Shown here: piece by piece, positions 33,523 to 41,165 of the stretch | How positions within the stretch are numbered: the first letter of the stretch is position 1 | How the letters are laid out: each line of letters begins with the position of its first letter | Origin: Neoasaia chiangmaiensis | GTDB taxonomy: Bacteria; Pseudomonadota; Alphaproteobacteria; Acetobacterales; Acetobacteraceae | NCBI RefSeq assembly: GCF_002005465.1 | Contig: NZ_CP014691.1 | Coordinates: 186,001 to 250,000, forward strand | Direction: 5' to 3' | DNA: 64,000 nucleotides | Made by a program: the position numbers and the translations under genes | The notes under the pieces: model-generated | Seen by the model: only the letters and a program-made list of their open reading frames with translations | Databases searched by the model: none | What the model was told of the DNA's origin: nothing

Positions 33523-34917
33523 ATGAAACCTCTCGTAAATGATATACGCGATGGGCAATGGTCGTCCGATGTCTGGAAGGTGGTCGCCGTTGCAGCCATC
33601 GGATCATTTATGGCGCAACTGGATGCGACGATCGTCAATGTGTCGTTGACGACTCTCGCGCATGAACTGCGAACCTCGCTGAATACGATTCAGTGGACGA
33701 TGAGCGGATATCTGCTGGCGTTGGCACTGACGCTGCCACTCAGCGGCTGGCTTGTGGATCGTTTCGGCACGCGAGCCGTCTATCTTGCCTGTTTCGTGGC
33801 GTTTACCTTGTCTTCGGCACTATGTGGCCTCGCCTGGTCTGGCGAGTCGTTGATCGTCTTCCGTATTTTGCAGGGCATGAGTGGTGGACTGCTGACGCCG
33901 ATGGCGCAGCTGGTCGTCGCGCGGGTTGCCGGGGAGCGCCTGCCGCAACTGGCCGGCATCATGACGATGCCGGTGTTGCTTGCGCCTCTTTTCGGTCCTG
34001 CCATTGCCGGCGTGCTGCTGCACGTTGCGTCCTGGCGTTGGCTGTTCTGGCTCAATCTTCCCGTTGGTGGGCTGGCCGTCGTCATGGCGATGCTGTTTTT
34101 GCGTGAGGAGAGCGATCGACAAGCGCCGAGGTCACTGGATTTGCGGGGACTTGGGTTGGTTTCCGTTGCTTCTGTTCTGTTTCTTCTTGGACTGGATCAT
34201 GTCGCTGCGATGGGCGGCTTGGCAGCCCTGCTCGCGGCGATGACGTCCGCCGTATCATACTGGCTTTGGGCGCGACGGCAGGGCGAGCGGGCGTTGATCG
34301 ATCTGCGGCTGTTGAAGGTGCCGCCGTTTCGTATTGCGCTTGGTGGCCTGTTCCTGATGAATGGCGTTTCCTTTGCCGGTCAGATGCTTGTGCCGGTCTA
34401 TTTCATACGCGACTGCGGCATGTCTCCCGAGCGCGCTGGTCTCTTCATGATGCCTCTGGCATTGGGGATGATGTGTGTCTTTCCGCTCATGGGCCGCCTG
34501 ACGGCATATTTTGGCATTCGGCGGCTGGCATCGTTCGGTGCCATTGCGGCGTTGTCCGGCACGCTGCTCCTCGTCGTCATGGCTCGGAACGGCTTCTCAT
34601 TCTGGATGTCGAGCGTCGGACTGTTGCTGAGGGGCGCCGGGATCGGCGCGGTCGGTATTCCGGCAATGAGCGCCGGCTACCGTTCTATCGCCAAACCCGA
34701 CCTGCCGATGGCGACGACGGCATCAAATATCGTGCAGCGCCTTGGTGGTCCGGTCATTACGACGCTATGCGCGATTTTGCTCGGTTGGCAGCTGGGAACA
34801 CAGAAGTCGACGACCGATGCTCTTACGGCTGCCTTTGCGTTCCTGTGCGCCTTTCACCTGCTGCTCTTTTTTGTCGCCATGCGCCTGCCCGCGACGCTTC
34901 CCAAGGAGGAAAACTGA
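33523..34917 (+). CDS. DHA2-family MFS drug efflux transporter
   Basis: The product has 464 aa and about 14 membrane segments, the DHA2 (EmrB/QacA) layout. Diagnostic pieces are FMAQLDATIVNVSL in helix 1, TIQWTMSGYLLALA before the antiporter region, GWLVDRFGTRAVY (motif A) and VLLAPLFGPAIAGVLL (motif C, antiporter). It should export toxic compounds by proton antiport. Divergent from a TetR regulator. No membrane-fusion partner is adjacent, so it may act alone. Confidence 0.93.
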   Translation: MKPLVNDIRDGQWSSDVWKVVAVAAIGSFMAQLDATIVNVSLTTLAHELRTSLNTIQWTMSGYLLALALTLPLSGWLVDRFGTRAVYLACFVAFTLSSALCGLAWSGESLIVFRILQGMSGGLLTPMAQLVVARVAGERLPQLAGIMTMPVLLAPLFGPAIAGVLLHVASWRWLFWLNLPVGGLAVVMAMLFLREESDRQAPRSLDLRGLGLVSVASVLFLLGLDHVAAMGGLAALLAAMTSAVSYWLWARRQGERALIDLRLLKVPPFRIALGGLFLMNGVSFAGQMLVPVYFIRDCGMSPERAGLFMMPLALGMMCVFPLMGRLTAYFGIRRLASFGAIAALSGTLLLVVMARNGFSFWMSSVGLLLRGAGIGAVGIPAMSAGYRSIAKPDLPMATTASNIVQRLGGPVITTLCAILLGWQLGTQKSTTDALTAAFAFLCAFHLLLFFVAMRLPATLPKEEN

Positions 34918-34921
34918 CGGA

Positions 34922-35167
34922 TCAGGATATGCCGACGTGATACAGGAAGAACATGCTCCAGAAGAATGTCGCGGCCAGAGCGATATAATTCGTGTGGAAG
35001 TACCCTTGATCGTCCATCCACGTGCCAGCGATCGCCCAACCGACGCAGACATGCGCCAGAACGATGCCGACGAGCATGCCGATCAGCCGCCTTTTCAGCC
35101 GGCGATCATCCGACTTCTGCTTCTCCCGCTTCTCGAAGGAACTGGTCGGTAACTGGATAACGTCCAT
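34922..35167 (-). CDS. Small membrane protein, conserved-looking, unknown function
   Basis: The product has 81 aa with an excellent AGGAGG site a few bases before the ATG. A charged N-terminus (EKREKQKSDDRRLKRR) precedes two membrane helices (LIGMLVGIVLAHVCVGWAI and ALAATFFWSMFFLYHVGI). I do not recognise the family. It ends five bases from the convergent transporter gene. Confidence 0.7.
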   Translation of the reverse strand: MDVIQLPTSSFEKREKQKSDDRRLKRRLIGMLVGIVLAHVCVGWAIAGTWMDDQGYFHTNYIALAATFFWSMFFLYHVGIS

Positions 35168-35248
35168 CTGAGCCTCCTGCGGGAAAGATAGGTCGTTTGA
35201 TGAGAAAAAGCCAACTTTTGACCGAAGAAAATCAGATAGGCTGCAAAA

Positions 35249-36253
35249 TCATATGAGACGTCCGATCCAGTAACCGCCAGCACCGGCCAGCGCTGCAGCG
35301 GGAAGTGTCAGACCCCATGCGATGACGATTCGGCGGGCGACTCCCCAGCGCACCGCTGAAACACGGCGGGCCGCGCCCACGCCGACCACGGCGCCGGTGA
35401 TGGTGTGCGTGGTGGAGACGGGCACGCCAAGCCATGTCGCGCCGAACAGGGCCGCGGCAGCGCCCGTCTCGGCACTGAAACCCTGCATCGGCGTCAGATG
35501 CGTGATGCGGGTGCCCATGGTGCGGACGATCTTCCAGCCACCGCACAGCGTGCCCAGCGCCATGGCGGTCTGGCAACTGAGGACCACCCAGAGCGGGACA
35601 TGGAAGGGGCCACTCAGCCTGCCCTGGGCGTAGAGAAGGACGGTGATGATGCCCATCGTCTTCTGCGCGTCGTTACCGCCATGCGCGAGACTGAGCAGGG
35701 CGGAGGAGATCAGTTGCAGGTGCCGGAACCGGCGATCGGCGGCAAGCGGCATGGATCGGACGCAAAGCCAAGACGCGACGAGGATGAGGAGCATGGCTGC
35801 GACGACGCCCGTCAGGGGCGACAGGACGATGGCCGAGGTGACCGTCGCCAGACCGCCCCACAGGACTGCGCCGAAACCGGCCTTGGCGATACCGGCGCCG
35901 ATCAGACCGCCGACGAGCGCGTGGCTGCTGCTGGAGGGGATGCCCAGCCTCCAGGTCAGGACGTTCCAGAAGATCGCCCCGCTCAGCGCGCCGAAGATGA
36001 CCGTGGAGTCGATCAGACTTTGTGCGACGAGACCATGCCCGATCGTGCCGGCGACATGCAGGCCGAACACCGCGAAGGCGATGAAATTGAAAAACGCTGC
36101 CCAGACAACGGCCGTCAGGGGCCGCAGCACGCGGGTCGCGACCACGGTGGCGATCGAGTTGGCGCTGTCATGCAGTCCGTTGAGGAAATCGAAAATCAGG
36201 GCGACGGCGATCAGCCCGACGAGCATTGGCGCGTCCGCGATGATATTCATCAT
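35249..36253 (-). CDS. pit: Low-affinity inorganic phosphate transporter (Pit family)
   Basis: The product has 334 aa and about ten hydrophobic segments. The two Pit signature repeats are present: FDFLNGLHDSANSIATVV near the N-terminus and LAHGGNDAQKTMGII in the second half, plus GIPSSSSHALVGG and GVPVSTTHTITGAVVG. It moves metal-phosphate with protons across the inner membrane. The gene is nine bases downstream of the DUF47 partner and co-transcribed with it. Pit is usually used when phosphate is plentiful. Confidence 0.95.
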   Translation of the reverse strand: MMNIIADAPMLVGLIAVALIFDFLNGLHDSANSIATVVATRVLRPLTAVVWAAFFNFIAFAVFGLHVAGTIGHGLVAQSLIDSTVIFGALSGAIFWNVLTWRLGIPSSSSHALVGGLIGAGIAKAGFGAVLWGGLATVTSAIVLSPLTGVVAAMLLILVASWLCVRSMPLAADRRFRHLQLISSALLSLAHGGNDAQKTMGIITVLLYAQGRLSGPFHVPLWVVLSCQTAMALGTLCGGWKIVRTMGTRITHLTPMQGFSAETGAAAALFGATWLGVPVSTTHTITGAVVGVGAARRVSAVRWGVARRIVIAWGLTLPAAALAGAGGYWIGRLI

Positions 36254-36262
36254 GCCGACGGA

Positions 36263-36925
36263 TCACACCTGTTCCACGACGATACCGTCGATCACATCGA
36301 CGATATCCTCGCATCGATCGACGACGGCTTCGACGAGGTCATAGACCTTTTCGATAATCAGCTTGTCGCCTGCCGTCATGTCGCTTGCGAAAAGCGTGCG
36401 CAGGCCACGGTCCAGCAGGTCATCCGCCTCGCTCTCGCAGGCGCGGACGGCAACGGACATTTTGCCCAGCGCTTCCGCGTTCTTGTCGATGGCGTTGAGG
36501 AGCGGCATCGCCTCGGAGATCAGGCGTGAAGCACGCTCGGAGCACTCCGCCATCGCGCGCATTTCCGGCGTGAAGGCCACGCCATACAACGTCATGCGTC
36601 GGCCGGTATCTTTCATCAGATCGATCGTATCATCGAGCGCGGTAATCAGATCGAGGATCTGTGAACGATCGAAGGGCGTCACGAAAGAGCGGTGAATGTC
36701 GAGAACGGTGGCGCGCGTGATGCGATCCGCCTCGTTCTCCAGTCGGTTGATTTCGGCAACCTGCAATGCGCTGTCGTCGCCATTGGCGGTCAGGCGATGG
36801 AACGCGGCGGCGGCCCCCACGATCAGCTGCGCATGCGAACAGAAATAGTCGATGAACCTGGCGTCGCTGGGCATCAGCGAACGATAGAAACGCAGCAATA
36901 TGTTGGATTTGGCAGCCTTGTTCAT
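36263..36925 (-). CDS. DUF47/PhoU-like phosphate transport accessory protein
   Basis: The product has 220 aa, an all-helical PhoU-like protein of the DUF47 family. Helices carry paired acidic clusters (EINRLENEADRITR and CESEADDLLDRGLRTL) that bind metals in the family. The central FDRSQILDLITALDDTIDLM is the family hallmark. DUF47 genes are nearly always beside Pit transporters and are thought to control them. It is first in the DUF47-pit operon. Confidence 0.93.
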   Translation of the reverse strand: MNKAAKSNILLRFYRSLMPSDARFIDYFCSHAQLIVGAAAAFHRLTANGDDSALQVAEINRLENEADRITRATVLDIHRSFVTPFDRSQILDLITALDDTIDLMKDTGRRMTLYGVAFTPEMRAMAECSERASRLISEAMPLLNAIDKNAEALGKMSVAVRACESEADDLLDRGLRTLFASDMTAGDKLIIEKVYDLVEAVVDRCEDIVDVIDGIVVEQV

Positions 36926-37000
36926 TCGATCTCGCTGTTAAAAGCCCGTCGTTCCTGGCGATCCATACTGGGCCTCGATCCGAATGGAAAGGGAAAGGCT

Positions 37001-37031
37001 GTGAGACCGGCTCAGCGAGCACCGGTCCCAC
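37001..37031 (-). terminator. Candidate terminator after aldo/keto reductase gene
   Basis: A 10-bp stem with one mismatch (37001-37010 with 37022-37031) and an 11-base loop lies seven bases beyond the minus-strand stop. On that strand it is followed by a pyrimidine run CCTTTCCCTTTCC in place of a clean U-tract. Confidence 0.4.
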
Positions 37032-37038
37032 GGATGAC

Positions 37039-37914
37039 TCAGGTCGTTTCGCCGGCGATGGCGTCGAGTTGCGCCAGGGTCCGCGCATCGAGTTCCAATC
37101 CGGCGGCGCCAAGATTTTCCCGCAAATGGGCGGTCGACGACGTTCCGGGAATAAGGAGGATGTTATCCGCATGCGCCAGGAGCCAGGCCAGCGCCAGTTG
37201 ACGCGCTGTGGCGCCGATCCGCGTTGCGATGTCGTTCAGCTTTGTCGACTGGATGGGGGTGAATCCGCCAAGCGGGAAAAACGGCACATAGGCGATCCCC
37301 TCGCGGCCCAGGGTCGCGATGACAGGCTCGTCCTGTCTGTGGACGATATTATAGAGGTTCTGCACGCAGACGACCGGCGCGATCTTCCGTGCCTCGTCGA
37401 TCTGCGTTGCGGTGACGTTGCTCAGCCCCAGATGGCGGATCAGACCCTGTTGCTGCAGCGCGGCAAGCGTCGTGAACTGCTCTTCAATGGAACCCTCGCT
37501 CGGCGCATGCACGTCGCCCATGACGCGCAGATTGACGACATCGAGACGCTCGAGGCGCAGTCGCCGGAGATTGTCATGCACCGCCTGCGTCAACTGGGCA
37601 GGGCTCTGGGCCGGGAGCCAGGATGCATCCTCACCACGCACCGCCCCGACTTTCGTGACGATGCGCAGATCGGCGGCATAGGGGTGGAGGGCCTCGCGGA
37701 TGAGGTCGTTCGTCACGTGCGGTCCATAGAAATCGCTGGTGTCGATATGATTGACGCCGGATGCGACCGTCTCGCGCAGGACGGCGATGGCCTGCGCCCG
37801 ATCGTTCGGTGGGCCGAACACGCCCGGACCGGCAAGCTGCATGGCGCCATATCCCATGCGGTTCACGGTGTCGTCGCCGAGACGGTAGGTTCCGGCATGG
37901 TTCACATTGGTCAT
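37039..37914 (-). CDS. Aldo/keto reductase
   Basis: The product has 291 aa and is a (beta/alpha)8 NADPH oxidoreductase. Seen features are GYGAMQLAGPGVFGPP, the HIDTSDFYGPHVTND segment with Asp and catalytic Tyr, VTKVG with the catalytic Lys, and a C-terminal cofactor-binding VLLIPGTSS-like segment (LLIPGTSSTAHLREN). It reduces an aldehyde or ketone of unknown identity. It is transcribed away from a LysR-type gene 99 bases upstream, a usual arrangement for a regulator and its target. Confidence 0.92.
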   Translation of the reverse strand: MTNVNHAGTYRLGDDTVNRMGYGAMQLAGPGVFGPPNDRAQAIAVLRETVASGVNHIDTSDFYGPHVTNDLIREALHPYAADLRIVTKVGAVRGEDASWLPAQSPAQLTQAVHDNLRRLRLERLDVVNLRVMGDVHAPSEGSIEEQFTTLAALQQQGLIRHLGLSNVTATQIDEARKIAPVVCVQNLYNIVHRQDEPVIATLGREGIAYVPFFPLGGFTPIQSTKLNDIATRIGATARQLALAWLLAHADNILLIPGTSSTAHLRENLGAAGLELDARTLAQLDAIAGETT

Positions 37915-38003
37915 TCGCCTGTTTCCCCTGGTTCGTTATATGGCAATGATGATCCTGTCGCTGCCTGCTCACAATCGGCGCCTCACGAAACACCCTGTTC
38001 GGA

Positions 38004-38015
38004 ATTGTGCACAAT
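38004..38015. promoter_or_regulatory. Perfect palindrome overlapping the LysR start codon, candidate operator
   Basis: ATTGTGCACAAT is a perfect 12-base palindrome whose last two bases are the first two of the LysR ATG. Another half-site, CACAAT, lies at 37970-37975 in the same intergenic region. LysR regulators commonly bind symmetric AT-rich sites in the shared promoter and repress their own gene, so this is a plausible autoregulatory site. Confidence 0.5.
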
Positions 38016-38913
38016 GTCGGTCGAGATGCAGGATCTGTCAGTGTTTATGGCCGTCGTCAGGGCAGGCGGGTTCCGCGAGGCAGCGCGCCGGACGAATGTC
38101 TCGGCCTCCAGCGTCAGCGAAGCGGTCCGGCGGCTTGAGGCACAACTGGGTGTGCGCCTGCTGAACAGGAATACGCGCAGCGTGCATCCCACGGAAGCCG
38201 GCAGCCGATTGGCGGATCGCCTTGCTCCCGCATTCGACGAAGTTGGCGCGGCAATCGCCGCCGTCAGCGATTTCCGCGATCGGCCGGCCGGCACGCTGCG
38301 GATCAACGTGCCGGGGGGCGCCGCCCGGCTCATCCTGCCGGAGATCGTTCCGGCTTTCCTCAAGGCCTATCCCGACATCACGATGGAGGTCATCGTGGAG
38401 GACGGTTTCGTGGATATGCTGGCCGCCGGTTGCGATGCGGGAATACGTTATGACGAGGCTCTGGAGCAGGACATGATCGCCGTGCCGATCGGGCCGCGCT
38501 GGCAGCGTTTCGCGACGGCGGCGGCGCCGTCCTATCTGGCCGCCAGAGGGTGGCCCGAGCATCCGCTTGATCTGCAACGACATGCCTGCCTGCGTGGGCG
38601 ATTTTCGAGCGGGACGATGCCGGCATGGGAGTTCGAGCGGGCAGGTCAAATCCTCCGCGTCGAACCTACAGGGCCGCTGATGGTGCGCCTTGGCGCGGCT
38701 GTCGATCTGGCGATCAGCGCGGCGGTGGAAGGTCTGGGCATCATCCACCTTTATGAAGAGTGGCTACGACCGCATCTGGAGAGCGGCGCGCTGGTGCCGG
38801 TGCTCAAGCCGTGGTGGCAGACGTTCAGCGGTCCTTATCTGTATTATCCGAGCCGACGGCACATGCCGCCGCCACTACGCGCCTTCGTGGCCTTTATTCG
38901 CACGAGGCGCTGA
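38014..38913 (+). CDS. LysR-family transcriptional regulator
   Basis: The product has 299 aa from ATG 38014 (ATG 38026 also possible). The N-terminal helix-turn-helix is standard (FMAVVRAGGFREAARRTNVS, SVSEAVRRLEAQLGVRLLNR), followed by the CrgA-like effector-binding domain (FRDRPAGTLRINVPGGAARL). Close relatives of this branch control adjacent oxidoreductase genes. Open sequence continues upstream in frame but runs antisense over the reductase gene and lacks coding character. It is divergent from the aldo/keto reductase gene and convergent with the EamA gene, 10 bases apart. Confidence 0.93.
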   Translation: MSVEMQDLSVFMAVVRAGGFREAARRTNVSASSVSEAVRRLEAQLGVRLLNRNTRSVHPTEAGSRLADRLAPAFDEVGAAIAAVSDFRDRPAGTLRINVPGGAARLILPEIVPAFLKAYPDITMEVIVEDGFVDMLAAGCDAGIRYDEALEQDMIAVPIGPRWQRFATAAAPSYLAARGWPEHPLDLQRHACLRGRFSSGTMPAWEFERAGQILRVEPTGPLMVRLGAAVDLAISAAVEGLGIIHLYEEWLRPHLESGALVPVLKPWWQTFSGPYLYYPSRRHMPPPLRAFVAFIRTRR

Positions 38914-38923
38914 ACCGCGCGCC

Positions 38924-39826
38924 TTACGAGCAGGATGCCTTGACCGGCGAAAATGTTTTCTTTCCGAACCTGTTGGTGATGAAGACGCCCGTCATGACGA
39001 CCGCCCCGCCAGCAAGGGTGTTAACGGTCGGAATTTCGCCGGTGAGGAAAAATGCCAGCACGATCGTGGTAGGGGGCAGGAGATAGAGCAGCGTTGCCGT
39101 CCGCGCCGCGCCGCGGATGCCGATGACATAGGCCCATGCGGCATAACCGAGGGCCGCAGGAAATATGCCGAGTTCGATCACTGCGGCACGGGTATGCCAG
39201 GACGCGCGTGCAAGTCCGTCGACGGCCTGTGGCCACCAGGGCGACAGCAGAAGCGCGCCGACGATCAGCACGTAGGCGGTCGTGGTCAGCGCGCCGTATC
39301 GCCGGACAAGCGCCTTTTGCGCCGTGGTGTAGATGGCACCCGATATGGCACAGCCGATGACGAGGACCGCGCCGGAGCCGAACGACAGGCCGTCACGCAT
39401 GCCCAGAACGATCATCGCCACACCGCTGAAGCTGGTCAGTGATCCAATCCATCCCCATGCTGAGAGCTGCTCCCCCATGAGAAAGACCGCGATGAGGGTC
39501 GCCAGCAGCGGGGCGGCGCTGATGATGAGGCTCGCCGCACCGGCCGACACCGTCTGCTCGCCGGTGTTGAACAGGATATTGTAGATCGTGATGCCGATCG
39601 CGCCGCAGAGCACGAAGCGCAGCCAGTCCCGGCGGGCGGGAAACGGTGGACGATGATAGAGCAGCCAACCCAGCGCGAGCGTTGCGGCCAGACCATATCG
39701 GGCGGCGGCAAGGGGGATCGCCGCGATCTCGGGCAAGGCGATGCGCACGATGGGATAGGCGCTGGACCACGAAAGAATGGCCAGCGCTGCCGCGAAGACG
39801 ATGAAGCGTGAAGGAACCGGTTCCAT
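38924..39826 (-). CDS. EamA/DMT-superfamily transporter
   Basis: The product has 300 aa from ATG 39826; an upstream in-frame start at 39856 adds ten residues. Ten hydrophobic helices in two EamA repeats (FAAALAILSWSSAYPIVRIAL opens the first; VLVIGCAISGAIYTTAQKALV opens the second). It probably exports a metabolite or amino acid; the substrate is not evident. The divergent neighbour is the nitrilase-family gene 205 bases away. Confidence 0.9.
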   Translation of the reverse strand: MEPVPSRFIVFAAALAILSWSSAYPIVRIALPEIAAIPLAAARYGLAATLALGWLLYHRPPFPARRDWLRFVLCGAIGITIYNILFNTGEQTVSAGAASLIISAAPLLATLIAVFLMGEQLSAWGWIGSLTSFSGVAMIVLGMRDGLSFGSGAVLVIGCAISGAIYTTAQKALVRRYGALTTTAYVLIVGALLLSPWWPQAVDGLARASWHTRAAVIELGIFPAALGYAAWAYVIGIRGAARTATLLYLLPPTTIVLAFFLTGEIPTVNTLAGGAVVMTGVFITNRFGKKTFSPVKASCS

Positions 39827-40031
39827 GCAAGCGATCCGTTGGAAAGAAAACAACATCTTGTGCCGCCGCCTCTTGCATGGCGAATTGCATACGCGTCAGG
39901 ATTGCGGTCATCGATGGCGAGGCGGTGTTTCGCCATGGGAATGACTGCGTTTCAGCGCAATGTCCATATGTTTCCCCGGAAGAGACAGACCGTCGCTTCG
40001 GGCTTGAAATGCACCGCGGGGGGATACGCCG
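39827..40031. promoter_or_regulatory. Divergent intergenic region between EamA and amidase genes
   Basis: This 205-base stretch must hold promoters for both flanking genes. No clear -35/-10 pair, repeat or RNA element was recognised. A GGGGGGA ribosome site lies about eight bases before the amidase ATG. Confidence 0.3.
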
Positions 40032-40820
40032 ATGAAAGTGGCTTTGGGTCAGTTTGCTGTTGCGGCCGAATGGCAGGCAAATCAGGCGACGTGTCTCGAT
40101 TTGATCGCCCGGGCAAAGGCTGGCGGCGCGGATTTGCTCGTTTTGCCGGAAGGGGTTCTGGCGCGCGACATCAACGATCCGGAAATCATGCCGAAGACGG
40201 CGCAGCCGCTTGATGGTCCTTTTATGGCCGGGCTGGCCGCGGCAACCGATGGCATAACCGTGATGGGCTGCGTCAATGTGCCCGATGGCGCGGGGCGCTT
40301 CCACAACACGCTATTTGCCTTGCGCGACGGCAGGCTGGTGGCGTGCTATCGCAAACTGCATCTCTACGATGCATTCAGCGCCCGTGAGTCCGAGCGGACC
40401 GCACCCGGGAACGAACTGCCGCCGGTGATTGACGTGGCTGGCGTGAAGGTCGGCGTCATGACCTGCTACGATCTGCGCTTTCCCGAAGTGGCGCGCGCCC
40501 TGGCGGTTGCCGGTGCTGAGGTGATCGTCGTGCCTGCCGCATGGTTTCGCGGCCCGGGCAAGGAGCGCCATTGGGAGGTGCTCAACGTTGCCCGCGCACT
40601 TGAGAATACCTGCTATGTCGTGGCAGTGGGGGAGTGCGGGTCGCGGAACTGCGCCGCGAGCATGGTGATTGATCCCCTGGGCGTCATCGTTCTGGCGTTG
40701 GGGGAAGCGCCGGCGCTTGGCTTCTACGATATCGATTCCACCCGTATTGCCGACGCCCGACGTATGTTGCCGGTTCTGGAAAACCGCCGCTTCGCGGACC
40801 CGGTTCTCCGTCAGTCATGA
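40032..40820 (+). CDS. Nitrilase-superfamily carbon-nitrogen hydrolase
   Basis: The product has 262 aa. The Glu-Lys-Cys triad is complete: E40 (LVLPEG), K108 (CYRKLHLYD) and C145 (VMTCYDLRFPE). The YRKLHLYD and TCYDLRFPE contexts resemble the amidase branch that repairs deaminated glutathione and related omega-amides rather than true nitrilases. It is a soluble cytoplasmic enzyme. It is a stand-alone gene with its own ribosome site. The exact substrate is inferred from resemblance. Confidence 0.9.
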   Translation: MKVALGQFAVAAEWQANQATCLDLIARAKAGGADLLVLPEGVLARDINDPEIMPKTAQPLDGPFMAGLAAATDGITVMGCVNVPDGAGRFHNTLFALRDGRLVACYRKLHLYDAFSARESERTAPGNELPPVIDVAGVKVGVMTCYDLRFPEVARALAVAGAEVIVVPAAWFRGPGKERHWEVLNVARALENTCYVVAVGECGSRNCAASMVIDPLGVIVLALGEAPALGFYDIDSTRIADARRMLPVLENRRFADPVLRQS

Positions 40821-40909
40821 GACGATCCGGCAAATAAGGGAAACGGGACCGCCGTCATCTGCGTTGTTCATGACAATCATGGGCCAATTCAGGCGCAGGG
40901 GAGGTGGTT

Positions 40910-41083
40910 ATGCTGGGAACGATGCAATTTCTTCATCATCTTGCGTGGCATCGTCATCTGCTGATGCTTGAGGCGGCTGCGCGAATAGCGGCAATCAGCG
41001 GATCGACCGTCCTTGTCGAGGGCGACGAACTTGAAATTGTCGGCGATATGGCGAATGAGGCTCAAAATCCGGCTTGTGGATGA
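40910..41083 (+). CDS. Possible small protein upstream of ileS
   Basis: The product would have 57 aa. A strong GGGGAGGTGG ribosome site sits just before the ATG. The predicted product begins with a His/Leu-rich helix (QFLHHLAWHRHLLMLEAAAR) and continues with STVLVEGDELEIVGD, which could be a short beta-hairpin. It lies in the 345-base space between the amidase and ileS genes. The rest of that space (40821-40909 and 41084-41165) shows no gene, terminator or known leader element. No family is recognised and a chance ORF cannot be excluded. Confidence 0.35.
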   Translation: MLGTMQFLHHLAWHRHLLMLEAAARIAAISGSTVLVEGDELEIVGDMANEAQNPACG

Positions 41084-41165
41084 GGTTCGGGGCGCTGGCC
41101 TCTTGACCCTTTCCTCCGCATCTTCGCATAACTCGCGGTTCCTTGACCCGTTCGATTGATTGAAG

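Noticed and set aside
33432-33638. N-terminal extension of the TetR gene to an ATG at 33638
   Set aside because: It would overlap the divergent transporter gene by 116 bases and precedes the DNA-binding domain with unconserved-looking sequence.
35405-36529. Long plus-strand open frame (374 codons) over pit and DUF47
   Set aside because: Antisense to two well-supported genes, with low-complexity Asp/Gln/His-rich translation.
37069-38013. 315-codon extension in front of the LysR gene
   Set aside because: It runs antisense over the aldo/keto reductase and lacks protein-like character. The helix-turn-helix starts right after ATG 38014.
40821-41165. T-box or other tRNA-sensing leader for ileS
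   Set aside because: No T-box sequence or anti-terminator hairpin was seen, and such leaders are not expected in alphaproteobacteria.
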